DNA from: Lobulomyces angularis
Taxonomy: Eukaryota; Chytridiomycota; Chytridiomycetes; Lobulomycetales; Lobulomycetaceae
DNA length: 43,775 nt
Assembly: GCA_027604685.1 (NCBI GenBank)
Contig: JADHYX010000168.1
Location: 1,840-45,614 of the forward strand
Reading direction: 5' to 3'
Numbering within the stretch: position 1 is the first letter of the stretch; each line of letters opens with the position of its first letter. The translations under genes and the position numbers were made by a program. The notes below the pieces were generated by a model. That model was given only the letters and a program-made list of their open reading frames with translations, did not search any database and was not told the DNA's origin. Below are positions 1-10,266 of this stretch, piece by piece.

Positions 1-245
1 TTTGACAAATTCTAGTAGACAAAGGAGTAAAAGTATAACCTAAGACCTTAGATGACTTATAAAAGTAAAGTATTATTCAATAGGTTTTAAAATAATTTTA
101 AAGGGAAATAATTTGTACAATAAAAACAATTATGAAATCAAAGTTTTTTTTTTTTTTTTTATTCTGTTTATCTTCCCCATCTAATAACTTTCTAATAAAT
201 ATATATTTAAATTAGCATCTAAAAAATAGATAAATACAAATTGAA

Positions 246-2791
246 TTATTTTTTATTGCCATTGCCAACGGAATTGCTAGCATTAAATTTAAAAGTGCCT
301 TCATAGATTTCTCTTTCAGTAGATGATACCAAGTCTGCTTGGTATACATCATTTTGATGCTCTGAAGTGTTGATGATATTTAATAAATTCTTGGAAAGAG
401 ATTGTATACTCCATATGCCAACATGTTTAGCTAGCCTAGTTCTTTCGATTTCATTAGATACTAAAGCAGAAATGGATTTTCCAACTTGGTCTGAAAGAAT
501 AACTTTTTTTTTTTTTTTTGTTAATTTTTTTTAAATATAAAAATTTTTTTTTACCAGCTATTCCTGTATCATAAATAGTTTGACCTCCATTAAAATTTTC
601 CTAAAAAAAAATTTAATTAAAAAAAAAAATATATTAAAGGTTACCAAATCCATTTCTACATTAAATTCTAAATCAGTGGAGTTTTTATTTGCATTTAAAA
701 ATGCAACGACTGGTCTAATCATTGCATTGGATATATAACTTAAGTCTTGGTTAATAACTGGGATAGACGATTTCAAATCGTTCAGTCTTACTTTCCAGTA
801 CATAAGTACAGTTAAAGGTTTTTTTGCTTTTTCTTGAGGTGTTGCTAAATCTTTTTCTATTTTTTCAGAATCCTTTTCAACTTTTAAATTAATATCTGAA
901 TCAGTTTTGTCATCATCCAATTCAACTTCTTTATCATTTTTGCCATTATCCAGTTTCACATCTTTATTATTCTTTTCAAATCCTTGCATAGGGTGCAACA
1001 CACGGTAAAATTCAACATTTTCTTTGGTGTTTTTTAGGTCATTTAATTCCAAAAAATTAGAAATTCCACCATTCCCCTCAGTGCTTTTATTTAAAATTTT
1101 TGAACTTACAAATTCTGTTATCCCACTAGGTTCTAATATTCCAAATTCCTTATTTCTACTTTCATGTTCAACAATTACCTCTTCAATTTTATTTAAAGCA
1201 AGATTTTTTGAATTTTTTAATTCTGTTTCAATTAAGTTAAATATATTTTTGTCAGAAGTTTGAGGAATTATTAAATGCAAATCTATATCTAGTTTTCCTT
1301 TTTTTATCCAGCCAAAAGGTCCATCAGTTCCATAATTGATATGATCTATCGGAACTCCGTTAATTTTTAAATGACTCTACAAACTGTTAAGTATAAAAAG
1401 TTAAATTATGAAAACAAACCATCTTGGCCCATTTTCCTTCTGTATCATTTTCCCATTCAGGAAAATCTTCCTCACGTTGCGGTTTATGAATGGAAAATAA
1501 CGAATTTTCAAACATTCCAACAACATTCGAGGCACTTAGGATATCAAACAGCATCCACTGTCGCCTAAATTGTGGCAACGATGCTTGAAAAATAGAAACA
1601 GTAAAAGGTCTGAAATCGCCTGGACTTAAAACAGAAACTAAGAAATCTTCTACTCGAAAGTTCTCAATCTCAAAATCACCGTGATTTTCCACTCTTCGCT
1701 TCGCCACCCAATCATTATTCCAAGAAACATGGCGACGGTCAATTTGTCCTCTAACTCCATCTAACTTGCATTCTTTAATCAAACCCTTCCCTTCATGAAA
1801 CCGGTATAGTGACAATGTAACGTCAACTACAATTATGAAAAGAAAAATATTAGTAAATACCAAAATTTTGCATTATCAACCTTCTTTGATTTCTAAATCA
1901 TAATATGTAAAATTTGAATCAATTTCATCATCTTTTAATGGTGTTAACCCTTTAGATTTTCTATCTTGTTGACACCATTCTTTCCACGTCTCTCTATTAC
2001 ATACAATTGAGACATTGTTTAACTTAATTGTTCCTTCTCTCCAATTAGGCATAATGGCAGATTCAAAATTTACTTGAAATCCAGTAGCGTCAGTTAAATA
2101 TTCCCCAATTTTTTTTGCCAAGTATTCTACAAAAAAATTTTTTTAGATTAATTTTTTTTTTTATTAAAAAACATAAAGAATAAGATTAGTCATTCATAAC
2201 AATTTGCAATAAAATAGAGAGTTAAGAGGCTTCAAAACTACCTTGAAATTGTAAACTGTTTGCAAAAAACAAAACCGTAGAGACAAAAGTAGTTGTGCCT
2301 AGAATAATAAAAAAACCGCTTCCAACAAAAAACCAACTAAAGAAAGCTACAAAATCGTCAATGTATAAACTTCTATCAAGCTTCAGAAAGATTAAAATTT
2401 TTCGCCATATTGAGTTTTTAGGCTCACTTGCATTATTTGAATTTTTAGTACCAGCTTCTTCATATAAATTCGTCCCTTGACTTTTGTTTTTAGAGGTATA
2501 TTCTTTATATTTCAGTTTGATTTTTAGAGAATTAAACTTTAAGTTTTTTTTATTGCTGATAACATAATTATTATTTATTAATATATTTCCTTTTTTTGAT
2601 GAGGTATGTATGGAATCTTTGATTTTTTTGTTTTTAATTTTTATTTTGGTGCTGTTGTAAGAGTTAATATGGGTTTTAGAGTAATATCGAAGTAATTTTA
2701 AATTATGCTCTGAATGCAAATAGCTATATTTTTGAAATGTAGATAAGGTATTCAGATTAGTTTTAAATTTCAATCTTAACAGGGATTGCAT
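246..2791 (-). CDS. MDM31: Mdm31-like mitochondrial inner-membrane protein
   Basis: Predicted 741-residue homologue of yeast Mdm31, an inner-membrane protein needed for mitochondrial shape, mtDNA maintenance and lipid homeostasis. The family has been linked to the AsmA/TamB lipid-transfer fold. Six exons: 2242-2791, 1881-2126, 1420-1826, 645-1376, 555-600, 246-490; the total is divisible by three. Exon 1 gives a long basic, Ser/Asn-rich mitochondrial presequence, then the family motif [15 protein letters not shown] and a membrane segment ending in NSLQFQ. Joined to exon 2 it reads [16 protein letters not shown], as expected for Mdm31. Exon 2 has [13 protein letters not shown]. Exon 3 starts [19 protein letters not shown] and continues [12 protein letters not shown]. 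Exon 4 has [19 protein letters not shown], then an acidic/lysine-rich insertion of about 55 residues. Yeast Mdm31 is about 580 residues; the extra length is the presequence and the insertion. Identification is secure; Mdm32 is the only close alternative. Confidence 0.9.
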
Positions 2792-3439
2792 ATTAAGTAT
2801 TTGAGGTATAAAGCCAGAGCGTTTTTTACAATCAAGAAGGAATTTTTAACTTCAATAAGAATTGAAATATTTTCGAACTATTTGATTTCTTTTCAAATTA
2901 CTTTTGTCAAATACAACTTTTTAAGTTTTTTTTTTTTTTTTTTTTTAAGATTTTCGCTTAAGGTGTTTCAGAAAAACCAGTCCAAGAAAATATATAACTG
3001 TGCAATTATATTGTTTCTTAATTTAGAAAGATTCGATGCTTTTTTTAGTTGCTACCTTTAACGAATAACCTTTTTTTTTTGTATGATGTCATAGAAGCTT
3101 TTTCAAAGTTTGTAATTTTTGCTACGTTTCAGTCTCTTTTTATAACATTATGTCGAAATTTTATTTTCTATTCACCATATAAATTCGTTTTACTAAAATT
3201 TAATGCAGTATTTATTATATTCAAATTGAATACTTCTTAACCCTTACAAGGCCATGTCAGTCAGATAAATTTTAGTAATTCAAAAGTAAATTATGTTATT
3301 GAATAGAAAAATTTTGAATATAGTTGTAAATCTGACTACAAACAGATAGTTTTTATCATATCACTTCATCATACAAATTTCCTTTTACATTATTTTCTAT
3401 TGTGCATTAAAACTCCGATACAAATAGAAAAATCAAACA
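2792..3439. other. Intergenic spacer between divergent MDM31 and IFT43
   Basis: About 650 bases of T/A-rich sequence with homopolymer runs, including a T tract near 2927-2946. It separates two genes transcribed away from each other, so it should hold both promoters. The short open frames here are Phe/Leu-rich products of T tracts with no recognisable protein. A short imperfect inverted repeat (GTTGTA near 3323, TACAAA ending near 3343) is the only local structure noticed. Confidence 0.5.
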
Positions 3440-4757
3440 ATGTCAATACCCAGTTCAAGAAGAAACCAAAAGGTTGAATTAGATCCGAAGTTAGGTATTG
3501 CAGTATAAAATCTTTTTAAACATCTTACTAAAAAGAATACAAAATAAAGAAAATGGATTGAAAGCGATTGCAGATGCAGACATTGAAATGAAAGGTGATT
3601 CTCCACCACCTGTATGTTTGAATTAACCATATTTAACAAATAATTAATTTTTTATAATTATATTTTTTCGTAGTCGAGACCTATCAGAAATTTGACAAAA
3701 AAAAGAAATAAAAGTACTGAAAATTTATCAAAAACTTTAGACAGCAAATTATTGAATGGGGTAAAACAAGAAAATAAAATTAAAATTAAACAAATATTAA
3801 AGAATGAAGTTGACCTATTTTTTTTTGGAAATTTATAGGAAATTTTAAAAAATAATGACAAAAGTAGTCCAGGGCAGCCAGATAGTGGAACTGGAGAAAA
3901 TTTGGAACAAAAAAATAATTTAAAAAGAGCCGGAAGACGAGCCGGAAGTCAACAATTAAAGTCTGGTATTTTTTTCGCATATATTGAAATGTCAGTTAAA
4001 TTGTTTGTTAGGTTGGGGGGAAGCGCGAAATAGCACAGAAGACATTGATGACTCAAAGGCTACCCCTATATCTAATGAAGGGTAATAAAGTTTAAGCATT
4101 TCAATTATAACATCAGTTTTAGGAGAGTTAGAACTGTGGGGGATAGTGTAGAAAAACGTAATTCAACTTTTTATCCAATTATTTAATTATTTATACAACA
4201 ATCAAGTTATTACAGATATTCCTGATTTGCAGGATGCAGAGGAGGAAATAATGGTTACAGTTGCAGCTCCACCTTCCGTGAAGGTTAATCGAGTAAAGAC
4301 CATTAGAGAATTAGATTTTGAGTCTTCCGCTTATGGTGCAAATTTGGCAAATGAAGTAACTAAATTAACCTCTTGACGTTTTGGTCTTAAATATATGTTT
4401 CTTTTTTTTTTTTTTAAGAGAAAAAACATTATCAACGGTATAGATTTTTCAGTTTTGAGCGCTATAGCTTTATCACCACCAGAACAGTGCGAAGAAGAAG
4501 ATGTGCATTGGGATTGGGTAAAAATTATTATAACGAAATTATAATAACGATGTTCATAAACAAAGGATGTTATCTTTACTGAAATATCTTCTCAGTTTGC
4601 GCAAGGTGCAGATATCTTAGAAGAGCGTCTCTTTGACAGTTTTAAGGAGCAGAGTGCTGACTCAAATGCAGATGAAACTAAAAGCGCAAATAGTTTAGCG
4701 TATAGTTCTTTAAAAAATCTAGCCGCTACTTCTGTGCGAAATTCAATTGTACTTTAA
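3440..4757 (+). CDS. IFT43: Intraflagellar transport protein 43 (IFT-A subunit)
   Basis: Predicted 288-residue IFT43, a subunit of the IFT-A complex that drives retrograde transport and membrane-protein entry in cilia and flagella. Nine exons: 3440-3494, 3550-3611, 3674-3760, 3839-3965, 4012-4081, 4123-4157, 4216-4355, 4419-4517, 4566-4757, all GT-AG, total divisible by three. The N-terminal half is low in complexity and basic, with RRAGSQ-type stretches, as in other IFT43 proteins. The first conserved block reads GWGEARNSTEDIDD. The C-terminal half carries the family signature: IPDLQDAEEEIMVTVAAPPS, then VNRVKTIRELD, and SPPEQCEEEDVHWDWD followed by TEISSQF. The AAPPS-VNRV and WDWD blocks are diagnostic. 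The protein ends soon after, with a Ser/Asn-rich tail. It lies 116 bp upstream of the co-oriented AAGAB-like gene. Its presence implies a flagellated stage. Confidence 0.9.
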
Positions 4758-4873
4758 AATATTTTTTACATAATTTTTTTTTTTTTTTGTTACAATATTT
4801 CCAATAATTAATTAATCGTAAATTGCAACCACAAAAAAATATTTGTTATAAATAATAAAAGCAATATAAAATA

Positions 4874-5946
4874 ATGTCAATAAAAAATAGAATCCTCTAC
4901 CTTGGAACCGAGGACTCACAGCACCATGGAATTTTAGAATCAATTATACCAAATTATGCCAAAAGCAACCATGAGAACAAAAAAACTCATTGTGTGCCAT
5001 ATCAGATTGATACCAAATATTACCAAGCGGAAACCGTATTCTGGATAGATTCCATTTCTCCTTCGTTGAAAAGTGACTGGGACGAAGATGAGGAACAGAT
5101 GGATGAAGTTTGCTCTGCAATTGATGCACTGATATTGGTTTTTAATGGAAGCAATGTAATTATTAGTTTTAAAATTAATTTCTCAGATTAATTAACTTTA
5201 AAATAACTTCAATATTAGCTGGAATCTTTTAAAAAATTAAAACCGTATTCAAAGTTAAATGATAAATACCAACCAAATATAGCAATGATAATTGCCAACT
5301 TTTATGATAATTCAATGGAAACAGTTAAAAATAATAAATTGGAGTCAGAGTTAGAAATTATCAGGCATTGGTGCATTGATAACAGTTTTGAATTCTTAAA
5401 TATGAATGAAACTTTAAAAGCTGATGAAATTCAAGGTAAAAAAATTTAATTTTAATATTATTAAAAAAACAAAAAACAAAACTTTATTCTTGCTTTGTAA
5501 TAGATTTTGGAGATGAAAAATTTGGATTTGAAAGGATTAAAGAATGTCTAGAATCGAATATTTGGGAAGGATCTAAAAATAAAGATTACAAAAAAAAACC
5601 TAATAAAGAAAACAATGAAAATTTACAAGTACAAAATGCTGCTTTTTTGGATTATTTCAATAACCAATTTAACAAGTTAAAGATGGATTCAAATTCAGAT
5701 AATAAATTTTCTGACGAAAATTTGGAATTTCGTAGGTTTGAGAATGAAGATGAAATCGAAGATGAACTTTTTTTATTCGAAAATATTATGTCAGAGATAA
5801 CTTATGCTAAAGGTTTTTTTTTTGATCTTTTTTTTTTATTTATCTATTTTTCATTTTTTTCCTTTTGTACAGAAAACGCTGCAAGGTTTACCAATGAAGA
5901 TAGTGAAAATTTGGCTGACAGATTGAGTAGATTACTCGCAGAGTAG
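4874..5946 (+). CDS. AAGAB: Alpha/gamma-adaptin-binding protein p34 (AAGAB/Irc6-like)
   Basis: Predicted 293-residue member of the AAGAB (p34)/yeast Irc6 family, cytosolic chaperones that bind adaptin and sigma subunits and control assembly of AP-1 and AP-2 clathrin adaptors. Exons 4874-5155, 5219-5435, 5504-5812 and 5873-5946; total divisible by three. The N-terminal part is the degenerate small-GTPase-like domain: ILYLGTEDSQHHGI at the start, a DALILVFNGSN strand, and an IAMIIANFYDN strand. Then comes an IIRHWCIDNSFEFL motif matching the WC-x-FE region of AAGAB. The C-terminal helical segment, FENIMSEITYAKENAAR then LADRLSRLLAE, matches the short AAGAB C-terminal block. The last intron (5813-5872) is 60 nt with no in-frame stop, so it could be read through by mistake; the spliced form fits the family better. 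The family is divergent, so identification rests on pattern and length (human protein about 315 residues). Confidence 0.8.
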
Positions 5947-6472
5947 TTTATAAAGTTTTTTTTCGTCCAAATGATAAAGTACAGTTTGAAATATATGTAC
6001 CTAATTATTATTTTATATTCTTTTAACTTATTTAAAGACTTTTCTATATTTAACTTTGTAAATGGCAAAATTGATTCATCGTCAATCCCGAAATTTGAAT
6101 TAAATTCATTAAATAACTACTTAACTTGACTAAAGTGCCATAAAGTAATCAGTTATAAGAAATATATATTGGAGAAATATTAGAAAAAGTTGATACGCTT
6201 ATTCAAAAGTATGAAACACAAGCGTTCGTTATCTAAAATTAGTCAAAAAAACCAAACATATTTCTTCCAAATAATAGAGTTGAAGGTGGTTTGCAAAAAG
6301 ACACTGATACTTCTTTCAAATTTATATAATATGAATTTTATTTATTGTAATGTCTGACTGAACAAAAACAAGTTAAAGAAAAAACTATTTAATATCTTAA
6401 ACAATAAATTCAAATTTAATGCTTTTTTTTTGGTATTTTTTTTTAAAAAACTTGGTGATGTCATAGCTAAGT
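5947..6472. other. Convergent spacer, no gene seen
   Basis: A/T-rich spacer between the 3' ends of the AAGAB-like gene and MRI1, expected to hold both 3' untranslated regions. Frames are broken by frequent stops and I see no RNA gene or repeat. Confidence 0.5.
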
Positions 6473-7977
6473 TTAAAAATATTCTTTTTTTAGATTAAAA
6501 ACATTTTTATCTTTTAACTTTTCAAAAACTCCTTTTTCGGTAACTATAGCAGATATTAAGTCTGCTGGAGTAACCTTCAAAAAAAAAAAAAGGTTTAATT
6601 AAAATTAAGGAAAATAAAAAAAAGGAAAAAGTTACATCAAATCCAGGATTCCATATGTTAATTCCATCGGCACTTATTTTTAAAGTTCTCAATTTTCCAT
6701 CTCCTTCATCCAAACCTTTAATTTTTGACACTTCTGAGCCATTCCTAACTTCAATAGGAATTAAACTTCCATTTTCAAGACTGAAGTCAATTGAAGTTGA
6801 TGGCGCAGCCACAAGAAATGGTATTCCATGATATTTTGCTGTAATCGCTAATTGATAAGTTCCCTAAAAAAAAATTTTTTTTTGTTAAAAATAAATTAGA
6901 AAAATTTTATTTTTGTTACAATTTTATTAGCAGTATCTCCATTAGCACATACTCTGTCAGCACCAACAATTATAGCGTTTACATTCTTAGTTTTAAGTAA
7001 CGCCGATGCCATGGAATCACAGATTAATGTGGAGGGAATTTTTTCATAGACAAGTTCATAAGCGGTTAGTCGTCCTCCTTGATTGTAAGGCCTCGTTTCT
7101 GTGCAATATACGTGACTTAAATTTTTTGCTTCGTTTAAACTTCGAATAATTCCTAATGCAGTCCCCTTTTTTTTTTATTTTTGTAACATTAATTAAATAT
7201 TGTTATAAATATTTGTTTTAGAATGTGTAGTTGCGTCTTAGATAAAGTAAGCAATGGAGTACTTTCTTAAACATACCCATCCAGCTGTGGCAAGAGAACC
7301 TGTGTTACAATGCGTTAAGATAGTTAATCCCTCCGATAATGAGCTACTCTTATAGTAGTTTTTCAAAAATTCACTACCAAAACTTCCAATATTTTTATTA
7401 TTTTCAACGTCAGTTTGTAGCATAGCTTCACAAAATTCAATCAACTTTAATTTACTTTTTTCTACATTTAAAACAGTATCATTCAAAAAATTTTCACTCA
7501 AGCTTAATAACTTCCCAATTGTATTAAACAAGTCTACCGCCGTTGGTCTTGAGGTTTTTAGATAGCTCAATTTTTCCTTTACAAACTGATTCAACTCTGC
7601 CTTATTAACAAAGCTTTTGACGTTTAATTCTATAGCTAAACTTAGGGATGCTACGACTGCAATTGCTGGAGCTAAATAATATAATTTTTTTTATAAATTA
7701 AATTTCTTTTTAAAAAATAACCACCTCCTCTAACCTAAAAAAGAAAAGTTAAAATTATAATTAACATTTATTAATTACCCTCATAGTTCTAATAGCATCA
7801 TGACCGTCGTCGACAGTTGTTATCTTGTCGTAAACGGGTTGAAAAGGAAGTAGTAGTTGGTTCAAAATTTCCAACGAACCTATACATTTTAATTAACTTA
7901 AATAAAATAATTTCTGTATTAAAACCTCTAGAGTATTTAATTGCTAATAGCGTTTCAGATTGTACAATACCTCCCAT
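6473..7977 (-). CDS. MRI1: Methylthioribose-1-phosphate isomerase
   Basis: Predicted 377-residue MRI1/MtnA, which converts 5-methylthioribose-1-phosphate to 5-methylthioribulose-1-phosphate in the methionine salvage pathway in the cytosol. Seven exons: 7926-7977, 7779-7879, 7725-7734, 7277-7671, 6920-7165, 6636-6863, 6473-6574; total divisible by three, length close to human MRI1 (369). The N-terminus reads [19 protein letters not shown]. The tiny third exon supplies VRG of the conserved AIRTMRVRGAPAIAV motif. Catalytic Cys176 lies in [14 protein letters not shown] and Asp256 in IIVGADRV, 80 residues apart, the same spacing as the Cys160/Asp240 pair described in Bacillus. Other signatures are [58 protein letters not shown] and NPGFDVTP. 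The related eIF2B subunits lack the full catalytic set, so the assignment is firm. It is divergent from TMEM216. Confidence 0.95.
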
Positions 7978-8563
7978 TTAAAAAAATATCTAATTTATTT
8001 GTATTTTTTTTTTTTTTTTTTTTTTAATTACCAACGCCAAATTACGTTATTATAACTAAAATTTATTGATACAAAAATTTAGATGATACAATAACTACAT
8101 CAAAAATTATTCAATTTATCTTAAATAAAAAAGAATTTATTTTTTAGTTAAATTATAGTTTTGCACTGCAAAGATGACTTAACACTTTGCCAAAATTTAT
8201 TCACATTTTGCATTCTTGATGTATTCAATTTTATTTTTTTATATAAAAATTGCTAAATCACTACTTAAGACTATATTCAAAAGCAGTTTCAGAAACCGTT
8301 ATTAACTAGGCTAAGTTTACGCTATTGCTAAGGTTTTGGAAAAATTGGTAATTCGGAGTCTAAATTTATAGTTTGAAAATCGAAAAAGAAAAAAAAATAA
8401 TTCATAAGGAAAGTATAGATAAAAAAAGTTGAAATGAAAACTTGTAAGATTATTTAAATAAAAGTTTTTATCTAAATATATTTCTTTTCTCTTTAGTTTC
8501 ACCTCCAATCGTAAGAATTTGTATAAAAAACAAAGTTTTAACCCAAAAAAAAATTAAAAAATT
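7978..8563. other. Divergent spacer between MRI1 and TMEM216
   Basis: About 590 bases that must hold both promoters. It contains a T/A tract around 8008-8025 and no coherent coding frame. The region 8160-8350 is slightly less A/T-rich than its surroundings, but I recognise no motif there. Confidence 0.5.
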
Positions 8564-9109
8564 ATGAAGCATTCCTCATTGCCTCTTCAAATATTAAATT
8601 ATTTTTCAAATCTGTATTTAAAATTTTATGCAATTTTGAATTTTTTTATCATAATTTATAAAGGTAAAAAAAAAAATGAATTTTTAAAGCTTTATTAAAC
8701 TTTCGAATAATAATAAAAATAATAATTATTTTATATAAAAATTAGGAAATTATTTGAGCTACCCTAGTTCGATATTTCCTATAGAAGCACTATGTATGTT
8801 CCTTCTGGTGTTAATTAGTTACAATAGGTTAAACTTGATTGAAAAAGGAAACAAACTAGAAAATTTAAATTATTTGTTTATTGGATTAATGCTGGGACTA
8901 ATTGTCTTTTTCGGTTACTTCTTTTTTCTCTATTGGCAAACTTATGTGTAAGTTTGTAGAAAATTTATATCGCAAAATTCTTAAATTGCTTTTTTCTTTG
9001 TAGATATTTGATAGATTTTATTCTAAATCTGATCGGCTTAATATTTTTAATTTTAGAAAGTTTTGTTGGAATCTATACACTTTTAAAATTTATTAAAGAG
9101 TTTAGATGA
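8564..9109 (+). CDS. TMEM216: TMEM216-like ciliary transition-zone membrane protein
   Basis: Predicted 135-residue four-helix membrane protein of the TMEM216/TMEM80/TMEM17 family. TMEM216 is part of the MKS (tectonic) complex that gates the ciliary transition zone. Exons 8564-8663, 8746-8947 and 9004-9109; total divisible by three, and human TMEM216 is about the same size. The N-terminus reads SSLPLQILNYFSNLY, which parallels the STPLEILFFLNGWY region of the human protein. It continues IIIYKG then LSYPSS, matching the YKG-LPYP element after helix 1. Helix 3 ends LLYWQTYV-like (here FLYWQTYV), matching LLLQTYV. Helix 4 is followed by a short basic end. The ATG at 8564 is the first in frame and places helix 1 correctly. 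TMEM80 is the main alternative paralogue. A FAM210-like gene follows 142 bp downstream in the same direction. Confidence 0.82.
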
Positions 9110-9251
9110 CTTAAAACATTAGCAGAAAACGATTACCTCTCTTTTTCTGAAAAAAATAAGCATTTAAATTGAATTTCTAACTGAAAATAACTAAATAAAC
9201 ATTTTCTATAATTTAGTACAAAATCTATAGTTTTTTTTTTTTTTTCCAGTA

Positions 9252-9931
9252 ATGAATATCCTGTATCAATTTCATAAAAAAAGATTACTTTTTAATTCGA
9301 ATTTAAATAAAAATATCTGTAGGCATGGCCATCTTTTTAAATTTAACTTAAGCAATAAACTGAGATATTCCAGTACATCAAAAAAGTTTACAAAAAAGAA
9401 AAAATTGGAAGCAAAAAGTATAAAAGAATCGCTGCCTCCTAAATTTGATGATGGCATCAACAATGAAAGCGATGACCTTGTATTAATTCAAAAAAAATTT
9501 GGAAAAAAGCCTGTAATTTTCGTTTACTTCAACCTATACATAATTACCTTTTTTGCATTGTATGCATTCAATAATTTTAGCGGGGTATTCGATCCAAGAA
9601 ATATAGAATTTAAAGTTAAGGATTTAACAGGTTATTTTTCAAACTCTGCAAGTGATGAATTAATTAACGAAGGAGGAAAGTTAGAGAATAAGGATAGCGA
9701 AGTTGTGAAATGGGTTCAAGAAAAGCTGCACATCGAGGAAAGCAACTTGAATACTTTATCTACTGTCTTTGTTGCTGTTGTCTTTACAGAGTACCTTCAA
9801 AATTATAATTTCATATCTTTTTATTAAAACAAGATACTTATAAATTTAGGCTATTCTCACCATCTTTGAGTTATCTAACTATGTTAATAACACCTGTATT
9901 CTGCAAGAGTTTGAAATTTTTTAAACGCTAA
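9252..9931 (+). CDS. FAM210/DUF1279 mitochondrial membrane protein
   Basis: Predicted 206-residue protein of the FAM210/DUF1279 family, mitochondrial inner-membrane proteins tied to mitochondrial translation and morphology in animals and yeast. Two exons, 9252-9790 and 9850-9931, total divisible by three. The unspliced frame stops at 9827; splicing at GA|GTACCT restores the family C-terminus. Residues 1-60 are basic and rich in Asn, Lys and Ser, fitting a matrix presequence. Residues about 78-106 read IQKKFGKKPVIFVYFNLY and a membrane helix, the DUF1279 core. The spliced end reads VFTELFSPSLSYLTMLITP and then a basic tail, matching the TEP-LTxxITP block of the family. The middle loop is longer and more acidic than usual. 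Family assignment is good; which FAM210 subgroup is not clear. Confidence 0.75.
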
Positions 9932-10266
9932 TTTACTTTTTAAGCTGCCATTGTAATCTATTGTGGATACTCTTAATATATACCAATATTAAATATTGCA
10001 CTCAGAAATCATATTTTTTTCTCTTTTGCTTTTCAATTGAGCTTCTTTAAGGAGATCAAGTTTAACCACTCTTTGGCTCTTCGTCATACAAAGATGAAAT
10101 GTACAAAAATCTAAACTCAGATTTTTTATTGCTAAGATTAAATTAAAGTTTACTTTATAAAACTAACAAATCTTGCCAGTATAGGAAATTAGTAAATAAT
10201 CGTACTTTTTTTTTTGTAACTAACCTCTACTTTAATTTGTTCTTCTTACAGGTAAAAGCAACAATA
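9932..10266. other. Spacer upstream of ARMC8
   Basis: 335 bases between the FAM210-like stop and the ARMC8 start codon. A strong 3' splice signal (T-rich tract ending in TTCTTACAG at about 10252, 15 bases before the ATG) suggests a possible intron in the ARMC8 5' untranslated region. No other feature seen. Confidence 0.4.

Noticed and set aside
1..245. Possible neighbouring gene at the left edge
   Set aside because: The 245 bases after the MDM31 stop have no convincing frame or splice signals.
2786..3240. Plus-strand open frames in the MDM31-IFT43 spacer
   Set aside because: Products are Phe/Leu/Ile-rich and come from T tracts; no splice-compatible homology.
8754..8951. Open frame starting at TTG in 8754
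   Set aside because: It is exon 2 of TMEM216; the real start is the ATG in exon 1 at 8564 and the frame is entered by splicing.
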